64,000 nt of DNA from CADEFQ01 sp050185195 (GTDB taxonomy: Bacteria; Pseudomonadota; Gammaproteobacteria; Steroidobacterales; Steroidobacteraceae). Location: positions 1 through 64,000 of the forward strand of contig JBFWZQ010000013.1 in the NCBI GenBank assembly GCA_050185195.1. The letters are read 5' to 3'. This document shows, one piece after another, positions 17,014 through 24,836 of this stretch; the first letter of the stretch is position 1, and each line of letters begins with the position of its first letter. The position numbers and the translations under genes were made by a program. The notes below the pieces were generated by a model, which saw only the letters and a list, made by a program, of their open reading frames with translations, searched no databases and was not told where the DNA came from.

Positions 17014-18500
17014 TGAAGCGCGCAGCGGCGCTGCTCGTGGCGGCGATCGGTCTACATGCGGGGGCCCGGGCCGGGCCCGTGCACGATGTCGTGTTCGCCG
17101 GTGCGCGTGCGATCGATCCGCAAACCGGCCTCGATGCCGTTCGCAACATTGCAGTAGATGGCGACCGGATCGTTGCGATGACCGCGGCGCCGCTCGAGGG
17201 GCGGCGGGTGATCGACGCGAGTGGGCTGGTCGCCGCGCCCGGTTTCATCGACCTGCATTCGCATGCCACCGACCAGGTGGCCGCCGGCTACCAGGCAAAG
17301 GACGGCGTCACGACACGCCTGGAACTGGAGATCGGCACTTGGCCGGTTTCGGTTTGGTATGCGTCGAAACGCGGTAACGAACGGCTCAATTACGGCACGA
17401 GCGTTGGGCACACGGCGCTGCGCTACTTCCTGCAGAAAGGCGGGGGCGCAGCCGGTTTGGCCGCGCTGCGCGACCCGATGGAAAAATTCGGCGCGCCTGA
17501 AGCGGACCGGCCGATTCCCGACGCGGCGTATCGGGAGCTTGCGCCGCTGCTCGAACAGGGTCTGCACGAAGGCGCGATCGGGATCGGCAGTGGCACCCAG
17601 TATGCGCCGGGGATCTCGCGCAAGGAGATGCTGGACGTGACGCGCGTGGCCGGGCAAACGGGGAGCTGCCTCTTCACGCACATTCGCCATGGCAGCCTGG
17701 TCGAGCCGGGCAGCACGCTGGAAGCGATCCAGGAAGCCGTAGCGAACGCGGCGATGACCGGCGCCTGTGTCCATGTCGCCCATATCAACAGCATGGCGAT
17801 GTCGGCGGCACCGATGATGGTGGACCTGATGCGTGCTGCACACGCGCACGGCGTCGACCTGTCCACGGAGACCTATCCCTGGGATGGCTCGGTCGACGCC
17901 GTGCGCAGCCATTTCTTCGATCCCGGCTGGGAAGCGCGTTGGGGAGTCGGGGTCGACGCACTGCAGTCGCGCCGCAGCGGCAAGCGGCTGACGCGGGCCG
18001 AATTTGACGCCCTGCGAACGGGCACGGGCGATGACGGCGTGATCATGCACTTGAACAGCGAAGCGACGTTGGCTAGGTTGATTCGGGACCCATTCGTCAT
18101 CATCGCCAGCGATGGCGGTCGCATCGAGGGGCCGAACGGCCATCCGCGCTCGGCAGGCACGTTCGCTCGCGTCCTCGGCCACTATGTGCGCGAAACGAAG
18201 ACGATCAGCCTCCGCGAGGCGATCCGGAAGATGACGCTGATGCCAGCGCAGCGACTCGAGTCCTTCGTGCCGGCCATGCAGCGCAAGGGAAGGCTCCAGC
18301 CGGGCGCCGACGCCGATATCGTGCTGTTCGACCCGGCAAGGGTAGGCACTCGCGCCACCTATGGCGATGCGGCACGCTATTCAGACGGCTTTCAGTACGT
18401 GATGGTGAACGGGGTGCTGGTCGTCGACCGCGGCCAGCTGCTCGAAGGCACAAGGCCCGGGCGTCCTGTTTTTTCGAAGTACGGACATCGGGCACGATGA
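17013..18500 (+). CDS. exported N-acyl-D-amino-acid deacylase-like amidohydrolase
   Basis: A 495-residue metal-dependent amidohydrolase of the D-aminoacylase group, which hydrolyses N-acyl-D-amino acids to a fatty acid or acetate and a D-amino acid. The HxH metal motif is in FIDLHSHATD; further ligand histidines are in THIRHGS and VHVAHINS, and the catalytic Asp is in IIASDGG. An N-terminal signal peptide (to about residue 21, ARA) predicts a periplasmic enzyme. The C-terminal GADADIVLFDP and VMVNG segments are the usual composite beta-domain. It overlaps the receptor gene upstream by one base and the DgcN-like gene downstream by four, so all three are translationally coupled. Substrate chain length cannot be predicted. 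Confidence 0.85.
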   Translation: MKRAAALLVAAIGLHAGARAGPVHDVVFAGARAIDPQTGLDAVRNIAVDGDRIVAMTAAPLEGRRVIDASGLVAAPGFIDLHSHATDQVAAGYQAKDGVTTRLELEIGTWPVSVWYASKRGNERLNYGTSVGHTALRYFLQKGGGAAGLAALRDPMEKFGAPEADRPIPDAAYRELAPLLEQGLHEGAIGIGSGTQYAPGISRKEMLDVTRVAGQTGSCLFTHIRHGSLVEPGSTLEAIQEAVANAAMTGACVHVAHINSMAMSAAPMMVDLMRAAHAHGVDLSTETYPWDGSVDAVRSHFFDPGWEARWGVGVDALQSRRSGKRLTRAEFDALRTGTGDDGVIMHLNSEATLARLIRDPFVIIASDGGRIEGPNGHPRSAGTFARVLGHYVRETKTISLREAIRKMTLMPAQRLESFVPAMQRKGRLQPGADADIVLFDPARVGTRATYGDAARYSDGFQYVMVNGVLVVDRGQLLEGTRPGRPVFSKYGHRAR

Positions 18501-19552
18501 ACAACCACCCGACTTGCGGCAAGGCAGCGGTCGCGACGATGCGAATCGACCTGCCCCACCCCTACCTGCTGTTCCTCGGCGACGCCGATGACACGACGTT
18601 CCTGAAAACCGGCCTCGGCTTGCGCGACTGGGCACCGGAACTTTGTCTTGCCGAGTACAAGTGCGCGGGCGCAGCGGCCACGCTGGGCCTGCCGCCCATG
18701 CGCCCACGCGAGGCACGTTCGGCCGGCGCACGCGCGCTCGTGCTCGCCTCGGCGTCGATCGGGGGCGCCATTCGACCGGGCTGGTTTCCGTACCTCGCCG
18801 AAGCCCTCGAGGCCGACCTAGACATCATCAGTGGCGCACACGACCGGCTGTCGGAAATTTCCGTCCTGCGGCGGCTCGCCGAGGCAAGAGGACGCCGGCT
18901 GATCGATGTCCGTTCTCCGCCACCCGGGCTGCCGATCGCCAGCGGTCGCAGGCGAACCGGCAAGCGCCTGCTCACGGTCGGAACCGACTGCGCGCTGGGA
19001 AAAAAGTATACGGCGCTCGCGCTCACCCGGGCATTTCGCGGCAACGGTCTCGATGCTGATTTCCGCGCGACCGGGCAGACCGGAATCATGATCGCAGGAT
19101 CGGGTATCCCAATCGATTCGGTTGTCAGTGATTTCGTCGCCGGTGCTGCGGAGTTGCTGAGTCCCGACGCCGATCCCGCGCACTGGGACATCATCGAAGG
19201 GCAGGGTTCGCTTTTTCACCCCTCCTATGCAGGCGTGTCGCTTGGACTCCTGCACGGATCGCAACCCGATGTACTCGTGCTGTGCCACGCACACGGGCGC
19301 GAGCGGATCGTCGGGCTGCCCGACTATCCGCTGCCGTCGATCGGAACGGCAATCGAAGTCACGGTGCAACAGGCCCGCCTGACGAACCCGCAGGTGCGTT
19401 GCGCCGGTGTTTCGCTGAACACCGCGGGACTGACCGCGGAGGAGGCCGTTGCGACGATGGCTGCGCTATCGAAGGAATGGGGGGTGCCGGTCGCCGACCC
19501 CATGAGGTCGGGGATGGCGTTTGAAAGGCTCGTGGGCGCATGCCTTGCATGA
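18497..19552 (+). CDS. dgcN: DUF1611 protein, DgcN-like D-glutamate N-acetyltransferase
   Basis: A 351-residue DUF1611 protein. The N-terminal domain (about 20-145) has a Rossmann-like appearance; the C-terminal domain carries a P-loop at residues 162-170 (GTDCALGKK). The family's characterised member DgcN works with DgcA in a D-glutamate catabolic route, N-acetylating D-Glu so that DgcA can racemise it. A DgcA-like gene is divergently transcribed 4.7 kb away in the same locus, which supports the assignment. The start ATG at 18497 overlaps the preceding stop (ATGA); an alternative ATG at 18539 would remove 14 residues. No signal peptide is evident, so it acts in the cytoplasm. Confidence 0.78.
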   Translation: MNNHPTCGKAAVATMRIDLPHPYLLFLGDADDTTFLKTGLGLRDWAPELCLAEYKCAGAAATLGLPPMRPREARSAGARALVLASASIGGAIRPGWFPYLAEALEADLDIISGAHDRLSEISVLRRLAEARGRRLIDVRSPPPGLPIASGRRRTGKRLLTVGTDCALGKKYTALALTRAFRGNGLDADFRATGQTGIMIAGSGIPIDSVVSDFVAGAAELLSPDADPAHWDIIEGQGSLFHPSYAGVSLGLLHGSQPDVLVLCHAHGRERIVGLPDYPLPSIGTAIEVTVQQARLTNPQVRCAGVSLNTAGLTAEEAVATMAALSKEWGVPVADPMRSGMAFERLVGACLA

Positions 19553-21159
19553 GTCGCCTGTTGCTCATCCTGTTGCTGTTGTGCGCATATCGCGAGTGCG
19601 CGGCGGGCCCGCCCACCATCCCGAAAGCCACGCTCGATGACGTGCGTGCGATGGTCGAAACCGCTCCGGGAGAATTGGGTCTGGTGGTCGCCGTAACCGA
19701 TCGCGACAATACCCTGCTCACCGCCACGCACGGCTATGCAGATATCACACGTCGGCGACCGGCAACGCGCGACACGCGCTTTGCGATCGGATCGATTTCC
19801 AAGTCCTTCACTGCGATTGCCTTGATGCAGATGGCGGACGAGGGGCGTTTCGATCCCGAGGCGCCGATTGCGAAGTACCTCCCGGCCTTTCGCCCGCGTT
19901 CGAAGTTTCCACCGATCACGGGACGCGCGCTGCTGTCGCACACGTCGGGACTCCCGAATTACCTGGCGCAGGTCGCGTCGATGCGCTTCCTGATCGCGGC
20001 GCTCGGCGACTTCGAACCGCCCTATGCGCCAGGCGAGCACTTCTGGTACTCGAACTCGGGCTATCAGTTGCTCGGTTATGCGGCGGAAGCGATCGATGGG
20101 CAGCCGTTCCCGTTGATCGTGCAGCAACGTGTGCTCGACCGGCTCGGCATGCAAGCCACGGCACCACAGATCGACGACCGGTTGCGCGGCCGCATCGCGA
20201 CCAGTTATGTGCGGTCGGCAGACGGGCGCTATGTCGAAGCACCCTGGTTCGATTACCTGTCGGCCGACGGCGCAATCGTTTCGAACGCCACGGACATGGG
20301 CCTCTATGCCCGCATGCTGTTGGCGCGTGGCGATACGCCTCGAGGCCGGCTGATTTCCGCCAGCGCCTTCGATCGCTTCGCGACGGCGGGCCTCGAGGAC
20401 TATGGCTATGGCATCGAAGTGCGCGAGGGTGGGCGGATTCTTGCTCACAGCGGCTCGATCGCGGGTTTCCAGGCTTGGCTGTTCGCAAACCTGGAGGAGG
20501 GATTCGCGGTCGTCTTTCTCTGCAATGGCCCGCTCGATGCCGGCCTGCGCGAGCGTGTCGTCATGCAGCTCTCGAAAGCGAAAGATCCGGTAGTGCCTGT
20601 AGCGCCCACCCCCTGGCCAGGTGCCGCGAGTTTCGAGGGCGGCTTCATCGGCAGCGGCGCAAGCAAGCTCGGGTTCAGGGCCGACAAGCCGGATGGACTC
20701 GCGCTCGTCGACGGCGAGCAGGCAGTGCCTCTGACGCGACTGGGGAAGGAAACCTGGGGACTCTATCTTTCGCCGCAGGGTCCGCGCGCCTTCTTTTTCT
20801 TTCGTGATGCCGCGGGCATGGTCAGCGACGTTTCAGAAGGGGCTACCAGTTACCGGCGACGGGGAGTGGATCTCCCGCCTGTCGAGGAGGACCCGGCGTT
20901 TGACGCGCTCGTCGGTCGATACGCCGCGCACGGCGAGGAAGGGCCCGATCTGCGTGTCTTCGTGCGCGGCGGGCAGCTCATGATGGCCTATGTCGACGCC
21001 GACTTCGCGACAGCGCTGGTCGGGGACGGGCCTGCCCGTTTTCGCTTCGCAAGGCCCGCGCATGCACCCGAACGGCTGGCCTTTGATACGGTGCTCGGGG
21101 GCCGGGCGCAACGACTGGTCTTCAGCGGCGTCCCGCTCTATCGCATCGACCTGCCATGA
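19549..21159 (+). CDS. exported S12-family serine hydrolase (beta-lactamase/D-peptidase fold)
   Basis: A 536-residue serine hydrolase with a signal peptide (residues 1-19). The class C beta-lactamase/DD-peptidase motifs are present: Ser82-Ile-Ser-Lys85 (SxxK), Tyr-Ser-Asn in HFWYSNSGYQL (YxN), and His-Ser-Gly in place of KTG. Family S12 includes D-aminopeptidase, D-Ala-D-Ala carboxypeptidase, alkaline D-peptidase and esterases. A C-terminal region of about 190 residues looks like an extra beta domain. Its place between a DgcN-like gene and an Ere-like gene, in an operon with a D-aminoacylase, favours a D-peptidase or depsipeptide hydrolase over a true beta-lactamase. The start at 19549 overlaps the previous stop (ATGA); 19540 is an alternative. 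Confidence 0.85.
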   Translation: MSRLLLILLLLCAYRECAAGPPTIPKATLDDVRAMVETAPGELGLVVAVTDRDNTLLTATHGYADITRRRPATRDTRFAIGSISKSFTAIALMQMADEGRFDPEAPIAKYLPAFRPRSKFPPITGRALLSHTSGLPNYLAQVASMRFLIAALGDFEPPYAPGEHFWYSNSGYQLLGYAAEAIDGQPFPLIVQQRVLDRLGMQATAPQIDDRLRGRIATSYVRSADGRYVEAPWFDYLSADGAIVSNATDMGLYARMLLARGDTPRGRLISASAFDRFATAGLEDYGYGIEVREGGRILAHSGSIAGFQAWLFANLEEGFAVVFLCNGPLDAGLRERVVMQLSKAKDPVVPVAPTPWPGAASFEGGFIGSGASKLGFRADKPDGLALVDGEQAVPLTRLGKETWGLYLSPQGPRAFFFFRDAAGMVSDVSEGATSYRRRGVDLPPVEEDPAFDALVGRYAAHGEEGPDLRVFVRGGQLMMAYVDADFATALVGDGPARFRFARPAHAPERLAFDTVLGGRAQRLVFSGVPLYRIDLP

Positions 21160-22514
21160 GGCGCGTGCAGAGGCTGGCTGTGCTCGGGTGCACGATCGGT
21201 CTCGTCGCGGCCTGCACGGCGCCTGCGCGGGCGTCAGGCGACGACGCCTTCGTTGCATGGGCTCGCGCGAACGCCAAGCCGGTTTCCGCCTGCGAGGGGG
21301 CTTCCGGGCACGTTGCGCAGGAGGACGTGGGGAGAGTGATTGGCGCCGCCCGGGTCGTCGCATTGGGAGAGCCCATGCACGGTGCCGAGGAGCCGCTGGC
21401 GTTTCGCAACTGCCTGTTTCGCTATCTGGTCGAATACCGGGGCTTTACCGCGATTGCCCTCGAGTCCGGCCTGAATGAATCGCGGGCCCTCCATGACTTC
21501 GTGCTGGCAGGCGAAGCCACCGAAGCGAACGATGTTGCGCGGGACGGCTACACGTGGGGGTTCGGGCGATACGCCAGGAATGTTGCGCTCCTCGACTGGA
21601 TACGCCATCACAATGCAGGACTCCCGAGCACCCAGCGGGTGCATGTCTATGGCATCGACCTGAGCGGAGGCGATGCCGAAGGCAACTGGTCGGGAGCACG
21701 CGCGACGCTGGACGACAGTCTGGGGTTCCTTTCGCGCGTGGCGGCCCGCGCAACCGGGCACCTGCGTCGGCGCCTGGAGCCCTTCCTCGGCCAGTTCACG
21801 GTGCCGGGTTACCTCGCGATGCCGGCGGGTGCGCGCCGGGAACTGCGATCGGCGCTCGATGAACTGGTTCGCTATTACGACAGGCATCGTGCGTCGCTGG
21901 TCGCCGTGTCGTCAGAGCGTGATTTCAGCTGGGCGCGCCAGAATGCCATCGCCGCACGCCAGCTCGAATCCCTGTTCCAGGTGTCGCGCCTGCCGGGCGG
22001 CGGCGCTGTACTGGCGCCCGACGACTACAAGGCCGATGCCGTGCGCGACGCGGCGATGGCCGCCAATGTCCGGTGGGTGATGGAACGGGAAGGACCGAAC
22101 GGAAGGATCCTGCTGTTTGCCCACGACGGCCATGTGATGAATGCGCGCACGCGAGGCGGGATCTGGTCGGTCTATGCGCGTGCGCCACCCGCGATGGGCT
22201 TGCATTTGCGATCGGCGCTCGGCCGGGACCTGTCGATCGTTGCGATCAGCGGATCGATGTCCGGCCCAGGCCGGCGATCGACTTCCCGGGTATCCGCGAC
22301 CCTGGATGCCGCCCTGGCCAGGGTAGGCCCCGAACGATTCCTGCTCGATTTCAGGAGCGCGGGGCAACCGGCTTCCGCAGCGGCCTGGCTGGAGCGCACC
22401 CAGTCCTTGCGCACGAATTCAGCAACGGAAATTCTCGTCTTTCCCGCGCGCGCTTTCGACGCGATCGTGTTCTTCCGGGACCTGACGCCGGCAGTCCGGG
22501 TCCTGCTGGACTGA
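21156..22514 (+). CDS. erythromycin-esterase-like lipoprotein
   Basis: A 452-residue protein of the erythromycin esterase family, whose characterised members (EreA, EreB) hydrolyse the macrolide lactone ring. Conserved elements are visible: ALGEPMHGAEEP with the Glu and His of the active site, IALESG, and FAHDGHVMN with a second conserved His. Residues 1-20 form a signal peptide with a lipobox-like VAAC, suggesting a lipid-anchored periplasmic protein rather than the cytosolic form of Ere resistance enzymes. It is the last gene of the coupled operon (ATGA overlap) and is followed by a strong terminator. In this context a lactone- or ester-opening role on a depsipeptide is more attractive than macrolide resistance, but the substrate is unknown. 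Confidence 0.82.
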   Translation: MRRVQRLAVLGCTIGLVAACTAPARASGDDAFVAWARANAKPVSACEGASGHVAQEDVGRVIGAARVVALGEPMHGAEEPLAFRNCLFRYLVEYRGFTAIALESGLNESRALHDFVLAGEATEANDVARDGYTWGFGRYARNVALLDWIRHHNAGLPSTQRVHVYGIDLSGGDAEGNWSGARATLDDSLGFLSRVAARATGHLRRRLEPFLGQFTVPGYLAMPAGARRELRSALDELVRYYDRHRASLVAVSSERDFSWARQNAIAARQLESLFQVSRLPGGGAVLAPDDYKADAVRDAAMAANVRWVMEREGPNGRILLFAHDGHVMNARTRGGIWSVYARAPPAMGLHLRSALGRDLSIVAISGSMSGPGRRSTSRVSATLDAALARVGPERFLLDFRSAGQPASAAAWLERTQSLRTNSATEILVFPARAFDAIVFFRDLTPAVRVLLD

Positions 22515-22550
22515 CGCGCCTTCCCCGGGGAGGGTCCCCCCAAAAGAAAA

Positions 22551-22569
22551 CGCCGCGCAGGGCGCGGCG
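22551..22569. terminator. bidirectional Rho-independent terminator
   Basis: Perfect 8-bp stem CGCCGCGC / GCGCGGCG (22551-22558 and 22562-22569) with a 3-nt loop. TTTT follows on the plus strand and TTTTCTTTT on the minus strand, so it can end both the TonB-receptor operon and the convergent lipoprotein gene. Confidence 0.88.
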
Positions 22570-22595
22570 TTTTCGGGGTCGAGCGAAGTAAGTGC

Positions 22596-22907
22596 TTACT
22601 TCGAGATCGAACGCTTGAACATGCGGTCGATCTTCTCGTTGGTCGCGTCACAGCACGACTGGCTGGCCTGCGCAGCGGCAAGCGCCTGGTTCGCGGTGCT
22701 CTGCGCGCCGCTCGCCGTCGACGAGGCCGACTGGGCAGCCGAAGAGGCCGCGTCCGCCGAGCTCTTGGCGCCAGCGACGTCCGACGAGAGCCGGCCGACC
22801 TGCGCCTTCAGGTCATCAACCTGCGCCTGCAGCGGCTTGAGGTCCGTGCAGCCGACAAGCATGACAACAGCGGCTGCCGCCGCAACTTTAACGATCGCGC
22901 TCTTCAT
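22596..22907 (-). CDS. alanine-zipper outer-membrane lipoprotein (Lpp/OprI-like)
   Basis: A 103-residue small lipoprotein. The signal peptide ends in a lipobox (MLVGC), so Cys20 should be lipidated. The mature part is a single long helix with heptad-spaced Ala/Ser and Leu/Val residues (KPLQAQVDDLKAQVGRL, then an Ala/Ser-rich stretch), the alanine zipper of Lpp and OprI trimers. It ends in Lys, the residue that in Lpp is joined covalently to peptidoglycan. A Cys-Cys pair near residue 88 is unusual for the family. The upstream in-frame codons to 23000 are rejected because the lipoprotein signal starts at 22907 with AAGGGG before it. Confidence 0.85.
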   Translation of the reverse strand: MKSAIVKVAAAAAVVMLVGCTDLKPLQAQVDDLKAQVGRLSSDVAGAKSSADAASSAAQSASSTASGAQSTANQALAAAQASQSCCDATNEKIDRMFKRSISK

Positions 22908-23133
22908 AGAAGTCCCCTTCGATGTGGATACAGAAACCAGTGCCGGCCGAACGTTAGCACATTGCATTATGTCGGCGGCCACGGTGCGCAACTGCAACAA
23001 ATCCAGCCGCGGATTGCAAGAATTTCAATCCTACGCGTGTGTCGGAATTCGCCGACAACGGCGGCGAACATCGTGCAGCAAGCGCGCCTTGCGCCGATGC
23101 GAAACGACTGATGGCGGCGCTCTCATTTCCTGC

Positions 23134-23161
23134 TTGCACGGCGCCCGATTCTGTATAGAAT
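23134..23161 (+). promoter_or_regulatory. lexA promoter
   Basis: TTGCAC (23134-23139), a 16-nt spacer, then TAGAAT (23156-23161). The -10 lies inside the first LexA box, so repressor binding should block RNA polymerase. The rest of the 304-bp gap between the lipoprotein gene and lexA (22908-23133) shows no further gene or clear motif. Confidence 0.6.
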
Positions 23162-23183
23162 CACAGACTGTACGGACATACAG
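23151..23183. promoter_or_regulatory. two tandem LexA (SOS) boxes
   Basis: CTGT-N8-ACAG occurs twice, at 23151-23166 and 23168-23183, separated by one base. Both fit the gammaproteobacterial LexA consensus. The second ends 28 bp before the lexA start. This predicts autorepression of lexA and SOS control of the whole downstream operon with imuA, imuB and dnaE2. Confidence 0.88.
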
Positions 23184-23211
23184 CTTTCCCTGAACAGCCA
23201 GGCAGAAACCC

Positions 23212-23826
23212 ATGTCAGACCTCACGCCCCGCCAGACCGAGATCCTCCGTCTCATCCAGCGCACCGTGGCTGAAACCGGCATGCCGCCCACCCGCGCGGA
23301 AATCGCCGCCGAGCTCGGCTTTCGTTCGGCCAATGCCGCCGAAGAGCACCTGCGCGCCCTGGCCCGCAAGGGGGTGATCGCGCTGATCCCCGGCACTTCG
23401 CGCGGCATCCAGCTGAAAGACACCATGCGCGAGCAGCTCGGCCTGCCGCTCATCGGCCGGGTCGCGGCGGGCCGCCCGATCCTCGCCGAGGAAAACATCG
23501 AGGCGCGCTACCAGATCGATCCCGATCTCTTCCAGCCAAAGCCGCACTACCTGCTGAAGGTCGTCGGCATGAGCATGAAGGATGCCGGCATCCTCGATGG
23601 CGACCTCGTCGCCGTGCATCGCACGCCCGAAGTGCGCAACCGCCAGATCGTCGTCGCGCGGCTCGAGAACGAAGTCACCGTCAAGCGCTACCGGCAGGAG
23701 GGCTCGATCGCCTGGCTCCTGCCGGAGAACACCGACTTCGAGCCGATCCGCGTCGACCTGAAACAGGAACACATGATCATCGAAGGCATCGTCGTCGGCG
23801 TCGTGCGCCGGGGGAAGGTCTCATGA
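23212..23826 (+). CDS. lexA: LexA repressor
   Basis: The SOS repressor, 204 residues. The N-terminal winged helix-turn-helix (about 1-70) binds SOS boxes; the C-terminal domain is the self-cleaving serine protease. The cleavage site Ala86-Gly87, catalytic Ser121 (GMSM) and Lys158 (TVKRY) are all present, so RecA-stimulated autolysis should work. It is preceded by two LexA boxes and is the first gene of a mutagenesis operon. Its last codon overlaps the VOC gene (ATGA). Confidence 0.97.
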   Translation: MSDLTPRQTEILRLIQRTVAETGMPPTRAEIAAELGFRSANAAEEHLRALARKGVIALIPGTSRGIQLKDTMREQLGLPLIGRVAAGRPILAEENIEARYQIDPDLFQPKPHYLLKVVGMSMKDAGILDGDLVAVHRTPEVRNRQIVVARLENEVTVKRYRQEGSIAWLLPENTDFEPIRVDLKQEHMIIEGIVVGVVRRGKVS

Positions 23827-24191
23827 GCATTCTCGGCCTGCGCACCGTCGTCTACCACACCCCCGATCTCGCGGCGGGCAAGGCCTGGTATTCGCGCGTA
23901 CTCGAGCGCGAGCCGTACTTCGACCAGCCGTTCTATGTCGGCTACGAAGTCGGCGGCTTCGAGCTGGGCCTCCTTCCCGATGCGCCGCCGGGCGAGGGTG
24001 GCCCGGTCGCGTACTGGGGCGTGCCCGATGCGGTGGCGGAACTGCGTCGCCTCGAGTCGCTTGGCGCCACCGTGCGCGAGCCGGTGCAGGAGGTGGGCGA
24101 GGGCATCAAGGTCGCCGCCGTGGCCGATCCGTTCGGCAACCGTTTCGGCATCATCGAGAACCCGCGGTTCTCGCTCGCCAAAGTGCGCTGA
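23823..24191 (+). CDS. VOC family (glyoxalase-fold) protein
   Basis: A 122-residue protein of the vicinal-oxygen-chelate superfamily, with two beta-alpha-beta-beta-beta units: the first begins LRTVVYHTPDLAAGKAWYSRV and the second ends DPFGNRFGIIENP. Members include glyoxalase I, fosfomycin-resistance thiol transferases and extradiol dioxygenases; most small ones have unknown substrates. It overlaps lexA by four bases and precedes imuA, so it should be induced with the SOS response. A role in removing a toxic electrophile during DNA damage would make sense but is only inferred. Confidence 0.85.
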   Translation: MSILGLRTVVYHTPDLAAGKAWYSRVLEREPYFDQPFYVGYEVGGFELGLLPDAPPGEGGPVAYWGVPDAVAELRRLESLGATVREPVQEVGEGIKVAAVADPFGNRFGIIENPRFSLAKVR

Positions 24192-24218
24192 TGCGCCTGT
24201 CGCGCTGCCACTTCCTCG

Positions 24219-24836
24219 ATGTCCGTCAATCCCCGGCTGGCTCGGCTCCTCGAGCATCCCGCGCTCTGGCGCGGGCGCAGCGCTGCGCGGGTGCCCACCT
24301 GGTCCACGGGCTACCCGATGCTCGACGCCGGCCTGCCGGGCGGGGGCTGGCCGCGCGCGGGCCTCGTTGAGGTCCTGACGCCACAGCTCGGCGTCGGCGA
24401 GCTGCATCTGCTCATCCCTGCGCTCGCGCAGCTCACCGGGCTCATGCCCGCGCGCTGGGTCGCGTGGATCGCGCCACCCTTCGAGCCCTTTGCGCCCGCG
24501 CTTGCGGCGCATCGCGTCGTGCTCGATCGGCAACTGGTCGTGCGCACGCGCGTGCCGCTCTGGGCCATGGAGCAGGCGCTCGGTTCGGGCGCGTGCGAAG
24601 CGGCGCTCGCGTGGGTACAGGAAGCGCGACCGCGCGATCTTCGCCGCTTGCAGCTCGCAACCGAGCGCGGCCGCACGCTCGGCTTCGTCTTTCGCGGCCT
24701 CGCCGCGGCACGCGAGGCGTCGCCTGCGGAACTGCGCCTCTCGATCGTGCCGCAGGGTGAGGGGGTGGAGGTGGAGCTGATCAAGAGCCGCGGCGGCAGC
24801 CGCGAGCGGATCAAAGTGGAGATCGGCGGTGGCTGA
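24219..24836 (+). CDS. imuA: ImuA, translesion mutagenesis accessory protein
   Basis: A 205-residue RecA/SulA-like protein of the ImuA family, required with ImuB and DnaE2 for damage-induced mutagenesis. The segment STGYPMLDAGLPGGGWPRAGLVEVL and the LTGLMPARWVAWIAPP region are typical of ImuA. The gene starts 27 bp after the VOC gene and its end overlaps the GTG start of imuB. Its position in a lexA-imuA-imuB-dnaE2 cassette makes the identification firm. Confidence 0.9.
   Translation: MSVNPRLARLLEHPALWRGRSAARVPTWSTGYPMLDAGLPGGGWPRAGLVEVLTPQLGVGELHLLIPALAQLTGLMPARWVAWIAPPFEPFAPALAAHRVVLDRQLVVRTRVPLWAMEQALGSGACEAALAWVQEARPRDLRRLQLATERGRTLGFVFRGLAAAREASPAELRLSIVPQGEGVEVELIKSRGGSRERIKVEIGGG

Noticed and set aside
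19549..21159. S12 serine hydrolase considered as an AmpC-type beta-lactamase
   Set aside because: It has HSG instead of KTG, an extra C-terminal domain and an operon context of D-peptide processing; resistance is not supported.
21156..22514. Ere-like protein considered as a mobile macrolide-resistance gene
   Set aside because: It is a predicted lipoprotein embedded in a coupled catabolic operon, with base composition like its neighbours and no mobile element next to it.
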